Source: Paenibacillus sp. V4I7
GTDB lineage: Bacteria > Bacillota > Bacilli > Paenibacillales > NBRC-103111
NCBI RefSeq assembly: GCF_030817275.1
Contig: NZ_JAUSZD010000002.1
Span: 2,356,001 to 2,420,000 of the forward strand
DNA: 64,000 bases
Reading direction: 5' to 3'
In this document: positions 41,701 through 49,877 of the stretch, in pieces
Layout of the letters: every line of letters begins with the position of its first letter
How positions within the stretch are numbered: position 1 is the stretch's first letter
Translations under genes and position numbers: made by a program
Notes under the pieces: generated by a model
Databases searched by the model: none
What the model was told of the DNA's origin: nothing
What the model saw: the letters and a program-made list of their open reading frames with translations, nothing else

Positions 41701-44700
41701 GGGTCGTACCTGGACAGCTTACAGCTTATAAAGGAAATACAACTGTAACCTTACAGCATGTTCCTGTGACGACGAGCTATGATCTGTTGGTTTCACCTGA
41801 TGATTTAAACGAACTATTTGGTTACAACGTTGCTTGGGAAGCGCTAGAAGAGACCTTGTATGTTTCCGGCCCATTTAAGATAGCAGGAGATAATATATTA
41901 ATAGACCCAGGGATGGAAATGAGTACTCTGCCATACTCGGGTGAAAGAGTCGCTGCTGAGCTAAATACCACGGAGTACCATTCCGGACATCAGTCAGTAA
42001 AAGTAACCAAGGAGTATGCTTATGGAAAAATTCTTTTCCCCGGTGTCGAAAATGGTAAAGAATACTATTATTCGGCTTGGGGTAAGCTGGCTGCTGGCTC
42101 CACAGCGGGGGAGAAGCTGCGGATTTGTCTGCAGTACAAAGTGAATGGAGAGACCAAACAGGTGGTGATGGTAACAGGGCCTGCGATGGATGCCTCTACT
42201 TGGAAAAAGGCAGAAGGGTATTTCAAGCTAAATGAAACCGGCGCTATTACCAATTTGACCATGTATATCTATACGGATTTTCCAGCAGCGGCAGATAGCT
42301 ACTATCTGGACGACGTGGAGATTCGGCCGGTGACTTATGCCAATGATCCTATCCCTGCTAGAGTCTCGGGAATTAGTCTGAATAAAACGGCTATGGAAAT
42401 TAATCCTGGAACAACAGCGAGGTTGAGGGCTATCATTGAGCCTCTGAATGCGGTAGAAAGGACAGTTTCTTGGAGCTCGGACAATCCTGAGGTGGCTATA
42501 GTGGACGTGAATGGCGCTGTTTACGGGAAAAAGGAGGGAATCGCTCATATCACGGTTACAACAGTGGATGGCGGCAAAACGGCTACTACATCTGTAACAG
42601 TCCGAGAAGGGGTTTACGAAACAGTCACCTTGACGGTGAAGCCTGATGGAACCGGCGATTATATCTCTCCAAAATTGGCTAATGATAGCATTCTGGATAG
42701 CAGCTCTGCCAAGCAGTATGTCATTCTGATCTATCCGGGCGTGTACACGGAGAAAAATTGGGTGGTAAAGCCGTTTACTACGCTTCGAGGAACTGATAGG
42801 GATCAAGTTATCTTGAAAGGAGAGAACGCCGCATCGGCCACAAATAGTGAAATTACTAATCAATCGACCGTATGGTTGAAGGGGACCGCAAATCTGGAGA
42901 ATCTCACCGTCACCGCCAAAAACATGAGATATCCGATTCACAGCGAAGACAATGGCAATAATAAGGATGCTATCCATATCGTGAAAAATTCCCATATTGA
43001 GCATTACGGCAATCTGGAAGCTGTCGTGTATCGTCAGAACTGGATGGCAGCGCATCCGGGGGTTACTCCACCCGCAGACTTAGACCCGGCCAAGGTATGG
43101 GGAGGGATCAGCGGGGTAGGTTCCCATGCTTGGGGTTATGGTTCAGCCAGCGGCGTAACGGAGATTGTATATGGCAGCACGTTTGTATCCAAAGCTGATG
43201 GTTGGTATGTGCATAATCGGGAGGATTTCACCAAACCCCAGATTAATATCATTAACGACAGCAAAATTGTTTCTACGGAGACATTGAAACCAATTATCAT
43301 ACAATCGCTAGGCAGTGGGACCAAAGATGAGGTTATTTTCAACAACACAGAGATTATTGGGACTTACATGGTTCAGGACGATTCGCCTTGGATTACACAA
43401 AAACCAGAAAACCAATATGCGAATCATGCGGATTATAAGGTTACCTTTAATAACAGTACACCTATTGGCTATTCGGATGAGCACAGGGGAAGAGCGCTAG
43501 CCTTGTTCAGTAAATCCACAGGCAGTAGTTCAAGTGTAAGGGTCAGCGGTGATGCAGTACCAGCTATTCTAGGTCAGTATGAAACTCGAGACGGAGGAGG
43601 TGGCCTGAGCGGTTATCTATACGGCTATTGGGACATATCCGGCATCAAAGTAGGTCTGAATTCTAACATTGAAGTTAATAATACGCTCGGAAGAAGGCTG
43701 GGGGACTGTACCCTCATTAATAAGACACTTCAAGTGATCTTTGAAGATGGAACAACCAAAACGATTATTTTTAATGAAAATTATACAAATCAGTCCAATA
43801 CGTACATTTTGGCAAAAATGAATGGCATTCTAGGCACTTCAGGGAGAGCGGCGGAGTATAACGTTACAGGTACGGAATACTATCCTCAGGTGCTAGATAA
43901 GCAGTTAACCTTACAAAATAATACCCAGGTTGGCATTCCTCGATTTGCCGCTGTGCGTTTTGATTCCGACAATACCACGCTGCGGCTCATGAGCGCTGCT
44001 GATTCACCTAGGAGTTTCGTAGGCATCGCGCTAGAGCGGATTATACCAGGGAAGTCGGGAAGAGTCTTGACGGAAGGGATCTTGAAAAAAAGTCAATTGA
44101 ATGGATTTACAGGAAGCTTAATGAAAGGAACCCGGATTTCCATTGGAACCCAAGCTGGGAGTTTGATTGAAAACGCCAGCGCACCTGCATTGCTAGTAGG
44201 AATCCAGACGGATTGGGCTTATTTTAAGGGGGATATGGAAGCTCCTGTAAGCAGTGCCTCCTTAAGTACGGTTACTCCAAACGGCAGCAACGGATGGTAT
44301 ACATCTGAAGTAACGGTAAGCATAGCCGTGTATGACCATTTATCTGGTGTAGCAAAAACAGAATATCAAGTAAATAACGGGGCTTGGATAACCTATACCG
44401 GTTCCATTCCTGCCTTTGTTGAAGGAACTTATAAGGTCAGTTATCGCAGCACGGATCACGCAGGCAATGTCGAACAGGTCAAAACAATGGAGTTTAAAAT
44501 TGACCAAACAGCACCATTACTCACTGTTCAGTTAGATAAAACGTCAAATTGGCCGCCGAATCATGAAATGGTGACGGTTCATGCTGCGGTGTACGCGAGT
44601 GATGCTTGGTCAGGTGTCGCTTCCGTAGTGTTAACCTCCATTACAAGTAATGAACCGGATAGTGGTCAGGGTGACATTGAGGCTAACATAGGCATGCCCG

Positions 44701-44837
44701 TTACTTCATTTCAGTTACGGGCGGAAAGATTAGGTAATGGAACGGAGCGAATATACACGATTACTTACACGATAACCGACAATGCAGGTAATCAAGCAAC
44801 ATCGATAAGCACAGTTCGCGTGCCACATAACAAATAA
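38730..44837 (+). CDS. Secreted 2035-residue multidomain polysaccharide-active protein
   Basis: A signal peptide (residues 1-~32, ending VYAET) is followed by two jelly-roll-like segments (~40-220, ~225-410). A GH99/WbsX-like barrel (~415-760) has CWYRPTG, WEIKWMAEHGIDFQMYCWY and the acidic NWNEYGEGHF. A beta-sandwich (~790-930) and a copper-amine-oxidase-like N-domain (~930-1045) follow, then a carbohydrate-binding-like segment (~1050-1200), a BIG2 domain (~1210-1290) and a right-handed beta-helix with pectinesterase character (LTVKPDGTGDYISPK, FTTLRGTDRDQVILKG, ~1297-1620). A module of unknown type (~1720-1830) and Ig-like repeats (VYDHLSGVAKTEYQVNNGAW, ~1837-2035) complete it. No SLH, LPXTG or membrane anchor is seen. 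It probably acts on a complex polysaccharide outside the cell. Start ATG 38730 after AAGGGGG; domain limits are approximate. Confidence 0.85.
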   Translation: METRRKLFAILMMVCMLATLTVNPWETSTVYAETTTAPDKAEYLLDEDFSNLATSYEPSDIVPSGWDVRRAGGSISYSFNNWFKISDTSDVLPVSMNKKMRSQNTGTLTLEYRFKMPTVVNGVKWQLRSGGTEGVGLGVMNGSLVLETGEVSHNLQTINANVEYGVKVIVNLDAKKVQVYVNGIVKASEKSFTNDVALIDNFLVITGDVTTGDLFFAPVKIHKGYAINEKLISTVQGPLPEDWQSQTNGGVIAVEKMDNSKPPDVFSLKMNATNSTGEMSMEKSLPSQEGSLIYEYKVLIPVKMDGFSATLKNENSTVFQWLTADGKFAYKNASGQNVAFYDYIPNLWYHVKIKLNTMTGKADLYLNGKLKVEQIDIPFSGVNRVNFSIGSSNKGSMSLDDIFLYHEEAEPLDYVPAPIPANSDDELVGAQACSLWREGQHLGWDRINPYPERKPYLGYYDEGNPEVADWEIKWMAEHGIDFQMYCWYRPTGSEGKPIKEPRLGAALHDGYFNAKYSDKADFMIMWEASSSKVSGSQDFRNNVVPYWMEYYFKDPRYVVVDNKPVIGIFSYSGLKRNFGGTAAGVKAEVEYVRQAARDAGFDDVIILISNSSSDASLIQEMKNDAGLDAMFAYSWGAFAGKEELQKTKLEQQRDAGSMDVVPVVSMGRDDRAWDGPAGYYATPEEFQSTSQWVKDTFVPSLPANSVGRKMVLLDNWNEYGEGHFIMPAGLNGYKYLNAIRNVFTEGGEHSDGVPTEAQKERVQGLYPQGRIVPSKTVDVPPITDISPITYSKLWDFNTDGDSEGWTVAKQVSQVSIAGGHYLGSSTGSDPGLHSPTALGISAEENPYIHIRMKNSSSDTAGQIYFITETDQTWNEAKGIGLFVKPNDSGYTDYYVPMWSNKKWTGNIEAIRFDPITATGDFSIDQIGLVKVPIAGVKMYLNGQPIKTVTPLEMIDGSVMLPLAEVLAKDGIMTERDDTGAILAIKNGHVIRVVPGQLTAYKGNTTVTLQHVPVTTSYDLLVSPDDLNELFGYNVAWEALEETLYVSGPFKIAGDNILIDPGMEMSTLPYSGERVAAELNTTEYHSGHQSVKVTKEYAYGKILFPGVENGKEYYYSAWGKLAAGSTAGEKLRICLQYKVNGETKQVVMVTGPAMDASTWKKAEGYFKLNETGAITNLTMYIYTDFPAAADSYYLDDVEIRPVTYANDPIPARVSGISLNKTAMEINPGTTARLRAIIEPLNAVERTVSWSSDNPEVAIVDVNGAVYGKKEGIAHITVTTVDGGKTATTSVTVREGVYETVTLTVKPDGTGDYISPKLANDSILDSSSAKQYVILIYPGVYTEKNWVVKPFTTLRGTDRDQVILKGENAASATNSEITNQSTVWLKGTANLENLTVTAKNMRYPIHSEDNGNNKDAIHIVKNSHIEHYGNLEAVVYRQNWMAAHPGVTPPADLDPAKVWGGISGVGSHAWGYGSASGVTEIVYGSTFVSKADGWYVHNREDFTKPQINIINDSKIVSTETLKPIIIQSLGSGTKDEVIFNNTEIIGTYMVQDDSPWITQKPENQYANHADYKVTFNNSTPIGYSDEHRGRALALFSKSTGSSSSVRVSGDAVPAILGQYETRDGGGGLSGYLYGYWDISGIKVGLNSNIEVNNTLGRRLGDCTLINKTLQVIFEDGTTKTIIFNENYTNQSNTYILAKMNGILGTSGRAAEYNVTGTEYYPQVLDKQLTLQNNTQVGIPRFAAVRFDSDNTTLRLMSAADSPRSFVGIALERIIPGKSGRVLTEGILKKSQLNGFTGSLMKGTRISIGTQAGSLIENASAPALLVGIQTDWAYFKGDMEAPVSSASLSTVTPNGSNGWYTSEVTVSIAVYDHLSGVAKTEYQVNNGAWITYTGSIPAFVEGTYKVSYRSTDHAGNVEQVKTMEFKIDQTAPLLTVQLDKTSNWPPNHEMVTVHAAVYASDAWSGVASVVLTSITSNEPDSGQGDIEANIGMPVTSFQLRAERLGNGTERIYTITYTITDNAGNQATSISTVRVPHNK

Positions 44838-44859
44838 ACAATGGGAAAACAGAAGTGAC

Positions 44860-45282
44860 TTAAGCATTTCTTTGGAGCTGCAGGCGGATGCCTTCACGAT
44901 CGATTTGAATCCAATATTCTACGATACGTTGGTTTTCGATGCGATAAACAGCGCTGGCGATCTCTATAACAGTTTGGCCAGTTGGCGGAAAGCCGTCAAC
45001 TTCTCCAATATGAGTGCCGGTCTGTTTCCAGCGTACGTAAACACGATCATCCTGTGCAATAAGTTCTTGTACCTCCAAGTGGAAATCACCGTAGGCTGCG
45101 ATCATTTCCCTAACGTGATCCGCATAATTAGCTGGTGTTCGGCGAACGGTGGTTTCGTTTTCTGCGGTCATTTGATGAGCAAGCACCTGCTCGGCCATGT
45201 AGAGATTAGCTGTATCCGGCGCAAGACCGGAGCGAATTTTTTCAAAAAATTGGCGTATGATTTCTGATGGTAATGTGGTCAT
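44860..45282 (-). CDS. SnoaL-like (NTF2-fold) ester cyclase family protein
   Basis: A 140-residue NTF2-fold protein. The features are IIRQFFEKIRSGLAPDTANLYMAEQVLAHQ, then VRYVRWKQTGTHIGE-type strands (DDRVYVRWKQTGTHIGEVDGFPPTGQTV) and a closing IASAVYRIENQRIVEYWIQIDREGIRLQL, typical of SnoaL/ester cyclase family proteins. Substrates vary and here are unknown. The start is given as ATG 45282 (MTTLPSEI) with AGAGGTG upstream. It is divergent from the TetR gene and may be regulated by it. Confidence 0.8.
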   Translation of the reverse strand: MTTLPSEIIRQFFEKIRSGLAPDTANLYMAEQVLAHQMTAENETTVRRTPANYADHVREMIAAYGDFHLEVQELIAQDDRVYVRWKQTGTHIGEVDGFPPTGQTVIEIASAVYRIENQRIVEYWIQIDREGIRLQLQRNA

Positions 45283-45392
45283 AGGGCACCTCTTCACAAA
45301 ATTGATTTATGCATATATTGTACATGAAAACGAAACCTCACTGATTAATTTCAGAGAGATTTTCGTTTTTTTTACTAGGATACAAAAACATC

Positions 45393-45442
45393 TTGCTCTA
45401 CTAGAAAAATATGGGTATTATTTTACCTAACGGTAAGTAAAA
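45393..45442 (+). promoter_or_regulatory. Promoter and probable TetR operator
   Basis: TTGCTC (45393-45398), 17-base spacer and TATTAT (45416-45421). Immediately after is a palindrome with TTACC (45423-45427), TAAC, GGTAA (45432-45436), and outer TTTTAC/GTAAAA. A TetR-family repressor bound at 45421-45442 would block transcription, so autoregulation is likely. Confidence 0.6.
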
Positions 45443-45456
45443 ACAAGGAGGAAACG

Positions 45457-46026
45457 ATGCAGACCTACGACCTAATTCTAAATGAAGCCTATCGCCTATT
45501 TGCCCGAAATGGGTTTGAGAAAACGAGCTTATCCATGATTGCAAAGGAAGTTGGCATAACAAAACCAGCATTGTATTACCACTTTTCCTCGAAAGAGGCT
45601 CTGTTTCATTCGCTGCTTCAAGAGGTGTGCAAGGAGATTCGGTTTGATTCCTTTTTCCCGATAAAGGAATTTACGACCGACAACTTCAAAGAGCATTTCA
45701 TTACATGCGGCCTGAAAATGATTCAAGAGCAGCGTAACGATCCTCATTATTCATTGATAATGAAAGAATTTATGATTCAAAGCACTAGAGATGAGAGGAT
45801 TCTCGAAGCTGTTAAAGCTGTCATTGATACGTATGTTCAAGGCTTTACTGCTTTATTCATGCACGGAGTGAATCTTGGCGTAATTAGTGGGGAAAATCTA
45901 AGTGTAAAAGCCGAGATGCTGACACTAGTGATCGACCAAATCGACAACTATATGACGCTTGGACTCGCTTTTGATTACGAACGATTGTGGCAATATAGTG
46001 TGGAGCAAGTGTGGAATAGGAGATAA
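45457..46026 (+). CDS. TetR-family transcriptional regulator
   Basis: A 189-residue regulator with the N-terminal HTH: ILNEAYRLFARNGFEKTSLSMIAKEVGITKPALYYHFSSKEALF. The C-terminal ligand domain (~60-189) is helical and typical of small TetR repressors; the ligand is unknown. The start is ATG 45457 after AAGGAGG. It probably represses itself through the palindrome immediately upstream and perhaps the adjacent membrane protein gene, whose GTG lies only five bases after its stop. Confidence 0.9.
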   Translation: MQTYDLILNEAYRLFARNGFEKTSLSMIAKEVGITKPALYYHFSSKEALFHSLLQEVCKEIRFDSFFPIKEFTTDNFKEHFITCGLKMIQEQRNDPHYSLIMKEFMIQSTRDERILEAVKAVIDTYVQGFTALFMHGVNLGVISGENLSVKAEMLTLVIDQIDNYMTLGLAFDYERLWQYSVEQVWNRR

Positions 46027-46030
46027 ATAC

Positions 46031-47098
46031 GTGAGCGGAGAACGAATAACAGGGCTTGACTTGGCAAGAGCAATTTCCATACTGGGTATGATGTTTGTCA
46101 ATTTCAAAATCGCAATGGGGGCAGAGGGCAGTGGCCCTGCGTGGCTATCTTGGTTCGCCAGTTTATTCGAGGGAAGGGCTTCTGCCGTTTTTGTTGTGTT
46201 AGCAGGGATTGGTTTTACGATTATGACACGAAAGGCAAGAGTAGGAGATACGGGATTACTGCGTAAGCAAAGAGTTATCGTCTGGAAAAGATCGTTATAC
46301 CTACTTCTCTTAGGTTTTATATTGATCCTTTTTGGATGGAGCGCTGACATTTTGCATTATTATGCTTTGTTTTTGTTTATAGCCTCCTTTCTGATACGTG
46401 CTTTTGGTAAAATGCTGCTGGGTGCAGCTGTTATTATTTGGTTAAGTGCACAGTGGTTCCTATTGAAATACGACTATACAGCAGGCTGGGACTCATCTTT
46501 TCATACTTATTTGGATTTCTGGACTGTGAATGGGTTTTTACGGAATACATGGTTCAATGGTTTTCACCCAGCGATACCCTGGTTTTGCTTCTTTCTAGTC
46601 GGGATGTGGTTCGGTAGGCTAAAATTTTCGGAAGCAAGCGTTAGGAAAAAGTGGCTTATCATCTCGCTGATTGCATGGGTGGGGAGTGAGATAATTTCCT
46701 TAGCTGCTTTGAAAATAGGAGGTACTTATCTCGGGACGGAAATAGCCGTGTATCTATTTCAAACAAAGCCGATGCCGCCGAATATGCTTTACATGTCCTC
46801 AGCAACGAGTTCGGCAATTCTAGTTATCTTATTATGCATTTATCTTGCTGAAAGCAAATATGCTCGCAGTATCGTCCATGCGCTCATCGAGACAGGGCAG
46901 ATGACATTGACACACTATGTCACGCATGTCATTGTGGGGCTAGGTATTCTTGAAATATTCGGTATTCTAGAAAATGGTTCCTTAATCTTCTCGATGCTGT
47001 ATGCTGTGACCTATTTCGTTGTCGCAATTGTATTCTCACTAATCTGGAAACGTAAATTTAAGCGAGGACCGCTGGAATTGGTCATGCGGAAATTCTAG
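46031..47098 (+). CDS. Multi-pass membrane protein, DUF418/YeiB-like
   Basis: A 355-residue protein with about ten hydrophobic segments. The N-terminus ERITGLDLARAISILGMMFVNFKIAMG carries the DUF418/heparan-acetyltransferase-like R-x-x-G-L-D-x-x-R pattern. A second conserved part is TGQMTLTHYVTHVIVGLGILEIFG. These proteins are thought to be membrane acyltransferases; the acceptor is unknown. The start is GTG 46031 with AGGAGA inside the end of the TetR gene, so the two form one operon. Confidence 0.8.
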   Translation: MSGERITGLDLARAISILGMMFVNFKIAMGAEGSGPAWLSWFASLFEGRASAVFVVLAGIGFTIMTRKARVGDTGLLRKQRVIVWKRSLYLLLLGFILILFGWSADILHYYALFLFIASFLIRAFGKMLLGAAVIIWLSAQWFLLKYDYTAGWDSSFHTYLDFWTVNGFLRNTWFNGFHPAIPWFCFFLVGMWFGRLKFSEASVRKKWLIISLIAWVGSEIISLAALKIGGTYLGTEIAVYLFQTKPMPPNMLYMSSATSSAILVILLCIYLAESKYARSIVHALIETGQMTLTHYVTHVIVGLGILEIFGILENGSLIFSMLYAVTYFVVAIVFSLIWKRKFKRGPLELVMRKF

Positions 47099-47104
47099 GA
47101 TAGA

Positions 47105-47155
47105 AAAAACAGCCTGGTTGCAGATCTTAAATGATCTGTAATCAGGCTGTTTTCG
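47105..47155. terminator. Bidirectional terminator between convergent genes
   Basis: ACAGCCTG (47109-47116) pairs with CAGGCTGT (47143-47150), extended inside by CAGATC/GATCTG, with T-runs in both directions. It ends both the DUF418-like gene and the etfA operon. Confidence 0.85.
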
Positions 47156-47161
47156 TAAAAG

Positions 47162-48148
47162 CTACTGGAGTAAACGGCGGAATTCTTCGGTCAGCAGCGG
47201 CACGACCTCGAACAGATCGCCGACGATGCCGTAGTCGGCGACTTTAAAGATCGGCGCCTCAGCATCCTTGTTGATCGCGATGATCACGCGCGAAGAGCTC
47301 ATCCCGGCAAGATGCTGGATGGCGCCGCTAATGCCGCACGCGATGTAGATCTCCGGCGTCACGACCTTGCCGGTCTGGCCGATTTGCATCGCGTATTCGC
47401 AGTAGCCCGCGTCGCAGGCTCCGCGGGAAGCCCCAACAGCGCCGCCTAAGACGGCAGCCAGCTCTTCGAGCGGCTGGAAGCCATCGGCGCTGCGCACGCC
47501 CCGTCCGCCGGAGACAACGATCTTGGCTTCTGCCAAGTCGATGGTGCCGGACGTTTTCTTGACGACCTCCCTTATGATGCTGCGCAGGGAGGGAGCGGGG
47601 TAAGCAACATCGATGACCTCAGCTTGACGACTCAAAGTGTCAGGCTCGGATGCAGCGATGTTGTTCGGTCTTATCGTGACGACCCATGTGCCATTCGGGT
47701 CGGTAAACGCTTTCTTTTCGACGGCTTTGCCAGCGTAAAGCGGTCGCGTGAACTGCACGCTATCCCCGCTGCGCGAGATAGCCGTTACGTCAGAGAGCTG
47801 GCCAGCTGCGAGCTTCGCCGCGACCAGCGGTGCGAGATCTCGGCCTGCTGCTGTGTGGCCGAAATAGAGCGCGCCTGGCCGGGCGATGTCCGTGACAGCC
47901 AGCAAAGCGCTCGAATAGGCTTCCGAGCTGTAGCTGTCCAGCTGGTTGTCTTCGACGACATAGATGGTGTCTGCGCCATAAGCTGCAAGCTCACCAGCAA
48001 GCGCTTTGCTTCCAGCGCCACCAATCAATACTGCGGCGATGGCATCGCCTTCAGCAGCGGAAAGCTGCGCTGCGCGTAACGCTTCAAAAGATACTTGCCG
48101 CAGCTTGCCGCCGCGTGCTTCTGCAACAACGAGAAATGTTTTGCTCAT
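47162..48148 (-). CDS. etfA: EtfA, electron transfer flavoprotein alpha subunit
   Basis: A 328-residue protein. The C-terminal FAD domain has [65 protein letters not shown] and [22 protein letters not shown], all diagnostic of EtfA. With EtfB it accepts electrons from acyl-CoA dehydrogenases in beta-oxidation and passes them to the membrane via the FadF-type oxidoreductase. It lies 20 bases downstream of etfB in the leftward fadR-etfB-etfA unit. Its GC content is well above that of its neighbours. Confidence 0.95.
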   Translation of the reverse strand: MSKTFLVVAEARGGKLRQVSFEALRAAQLSAAEGDAIAAVLIGGAGSKALAGELAAYGADTIYVVEDNQLDSYSSEAYSSALLAVTDIARPGALYFGHTAAGRDLAPLVAAKLAAGQLSDVTAISRSGDSVQFTRPLYAGKAVEKKAFTDPNGTWVVTIRPNNIAASEPDTLSRQAEVIDVAYPAPSLRSIIREVVKKTSGTIDLAEAKIVVSGGRGVRSADGFQPLEELAAVLGGAVGASRGACDAGYCEYAMQIGQTGKVVTPEIYIACGISGAIQHLAGMSSSRVIIAINKDAEAPIFKVADYGIVGDLFEVVPLLTEEFRRLLQ

Positions 48149-48167
48149 AAATGTAGCCTCCCCTTAT

Positions 48168-48938
48168 TTAGATCACTTTGGATTCGTTGCGTAATGCTTG
48201 CACGAGTTCGGTAACTTGCTGTGGAAGGTCGCCCTTTAGAATGCGGCCTGCCTTGCGTTCAGGTGGCAGGGTTAATTCCAATCGTTCTGTTTTGGCGACT
48301 GCAGATTCAGCGCCCTCTATATCATCAAGCGATAAGTGCTGGAACGGTTTTTTCTTTGCTTTCATAATCCCAGGAAGTGAAGGATAGCGAGGTTCGTTCA
48401 AGCCTTGCTGTGCTGTGAACAGAGCAGGGAGAGGTACCTCGATCACTTCGATGTCGCCTTCTGCATCGCGGTGGGCAACCGCTTTTCCTCCGGAAATTTC
48501 CAACTTCGTAATAGAGGCAACATGAGGTAAGCCTAGCAGGGAGGAGAGTCGGATAGCGACTTGCCCAGCCCCATTATCGACAGAGAAATTACCGCCCAAT
48601 AGAAGATCGACGGACTGCCCACGCAAATAGTTGGCCAAAATTTCAGCTACTTCGAACTCATCGCCCTTAATGCGCTCATCGGAGATAAGAACGGCTTCAT
48701 CAGCCCCCATCGCCAGAGCAGTACGTAGTGCTTCAGCGGTACGTTCGGGACCAACGGAGAGCAGAGTAACCTTGCCGCCGAGCTCATCTCGAATTTGAAT
48801 CGCTTGCTCAACCGCATATTCATCATAAGGATTGATAACGAATTTCACGCCATCTTCTTGAACGGCCCCATTATGCAGGACGATTTTTTCCTCCGTATCA
48901 AACGTTTGCTTCAACAATACAAAAATGTCCATAGTCAA
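48168..48938 (-). CDS. etfB: EtfB, electron transfer flavoprotein beta subunit
   Basis: A 256-residue protein with MDIFVLLKQTFDTEEKI, VKFVINPYDEYAVEQAIQIRDE, GKVTLLSVGPE and the conserved LLLGGNFSVDNGAGQVAIRLSSLLGLPHVASI, followed by EVPLPALFTAQQGLNEPRYPSLPGIMKAKKKPF. It binds AMP and forms the ETF heterodimer with EtfA. It follows fadR after 32 bases and so is expected to be repressed by FadR and induced by long-chain acyl-CoA. Confidence 0.95.
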   Translation of the reverse strand: MTMDIFVLLKQTFDTEEKIVLHNGAVQEDGVKFVINPYDEYAVEQAIQIRDELGGKVTLLSVGPERTAEALRTALAMGADEAVLISDERIKGDEFEVAEILANYLRGQSVDLLLGGNFSVDNGAGQVAIRLSSLLGLPHVASITKLEISGGKAVAHRDAEGDIEVIEVPLPALFTAQQGLNEPRYPSLPGIMKAKKKPFQHLSLDDIEGAESAVAKTERLELTLPPERKAGRILKGDLPQQVTELVQALRNESKVI

Positions 48939-48970
48939 GCCCCTTCCTGAATATACATGTTATACAGACC

Positions 48971-49558
48971 TTAAGACTCGATGCCTTTCATGAAAAAATC
49001 AATGGTAGGCCCAACTTGAGCGGTTAAGGAATACTTCTGCCCGGAAATGAGCCAAGAAGTAACGACTTCATCCATGCCGCCAAAAATGAGAAGCCTCACA
49101 AGCTTCACTTCAAAATCAGGACGGAAACTGCCGTCTTTCTTACCTTTTTCTAATATATTTTCAATGAGGATAATATATCTCTTTAGTGCAAGACCAATCT
49201 CTTTGCGTAGCTCGAGATCACTCTGTCTGAGCTCGATTTGGGTGAGGTAAGCAAGATGAATATTCCCTTCCAGTACACTGAAATGAATCTCACATACTTT
49301 GTGTAGTGCTTCTCTAGCTGTCATTTGTTCGTTCAGCCCATGATTGAGCTTCTCTACAAGCTCGCCTAATTTCTCCTGAAACAGGCTGGTCAAGATATCC
49401 TCCTTCTTCTTGAAATAAAGATAGATGGTGCCATCGGCTACTCCAGCTTCCTTGGCGATTCGGGATACTTGGGATTTGTGAAAGCCATGCTCAGCAAACA
49501 CTTTCAGAGCGCCTTCGAGTATTGCGTAATACTTGTCTGGTTTTTTGCCACTTGTCAA
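48971..49558 (-). CDS. fadR: FadR (YsiA), TetR-family repressor of fatty-acid degradation
   Basis: A 195-residue TetR-family regulator very similar to B. subtilis FadR: the HTH ALKVFAEHGFHKSQVSRIAKEAGVADGTIYLYFKKKEDIL and the ligand-domain segment TQIELRQSDLELRKEI. FadR senses long-chain acyl-CoA and represses beta-oxidation genes. The start is taken as TTG 49558 because a GAGGTGATC site, complementary to the 16S rRNA 3' end, lies three to twelve bases upstream. An earlier in-frame TTG would add nine residues. A perfect FadR operator precedes the gene, so it is autoregulated. It heads the leftward operon with etfB and etfA. Confidence 0.93.
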   Translation of the reverse strand: MTSGKKPDKYYAILEGALKVFAEHGFHKSQVSRIAKEAGVADGTIYLYFKKKEDILTSLFQEKLGELVEKLNHGLNEQMTAREALHKVCEIHFSVLEGNIHLAYLTQIELRQSDLELRKEIGLALKRYIILIENILEKGKKDGSFRPDFEVKLVRLLIFGGMDEVVTSWLISGQKYSLTAQVGPTIDFFMKGIES

Positions 49559-49592
49559 GGAGATCACCTCGGTGTTAGAATACAAATATCGG

Positions 49593-49610
49593 TGAATGAA
49601 TACTCATTCA
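49593..49610. promoter_or_regulatory. FadR operator
   Basis: TGAATGAATACTCATTCA matches the B. subtilis FadR (YsiA) box TGAATGA-N-TA-N-TCATTCA exactly. It lies just downstream of the predicted start of the fadR-etfBA transcript, where binding would block elongation or initiation. No second box was seen upstream of the rightward fad genes. Confidence 0.85.
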
Positions 49611-49623
49611 TTTTCGTAATCTC

Positions 49624-49652
49624 ATCATAAAATACGCAGTACGCCTTGTCAA
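49624..49652 (-). promoter_or_regulatory. Promoter of the fadR-etfB-etfA operon
   Basis: On the minus strand, perfect TTGACA (49652-49647), 17-base spacer and TATGAT (49629-49624). Transcription would start near 49617, immediately before the FadR operator. Confidence 0.8.
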
Positions 49653-49877
49653 CGACTTATTCAGCTGATTAAGCAAGTAGGAAGATTTGCCGGCTTACAC
49701 TTCACAATGAAGCATTTTTCAACTCTGGAAATAGGGTCAAATGGAACTTGCTTTTTTACGATAGTTGAATGTAAGCGGTTACTTTTTGGGGTGAGTGAGG
49801 CTCCGGATTTCAGTAGGTGGATAGAGGTTTTGGCTCATTATTGTTTGGATTCGCGCAGGATGGTTTGATTCATGTGG

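Noticed and set aside
42228..43055. 275-residue minus-strand frame inside the large secreted protein gene
   Set aside because: It is antisense to a coherent beta-helix domain, has no ribosome site and has no recognisable domain.
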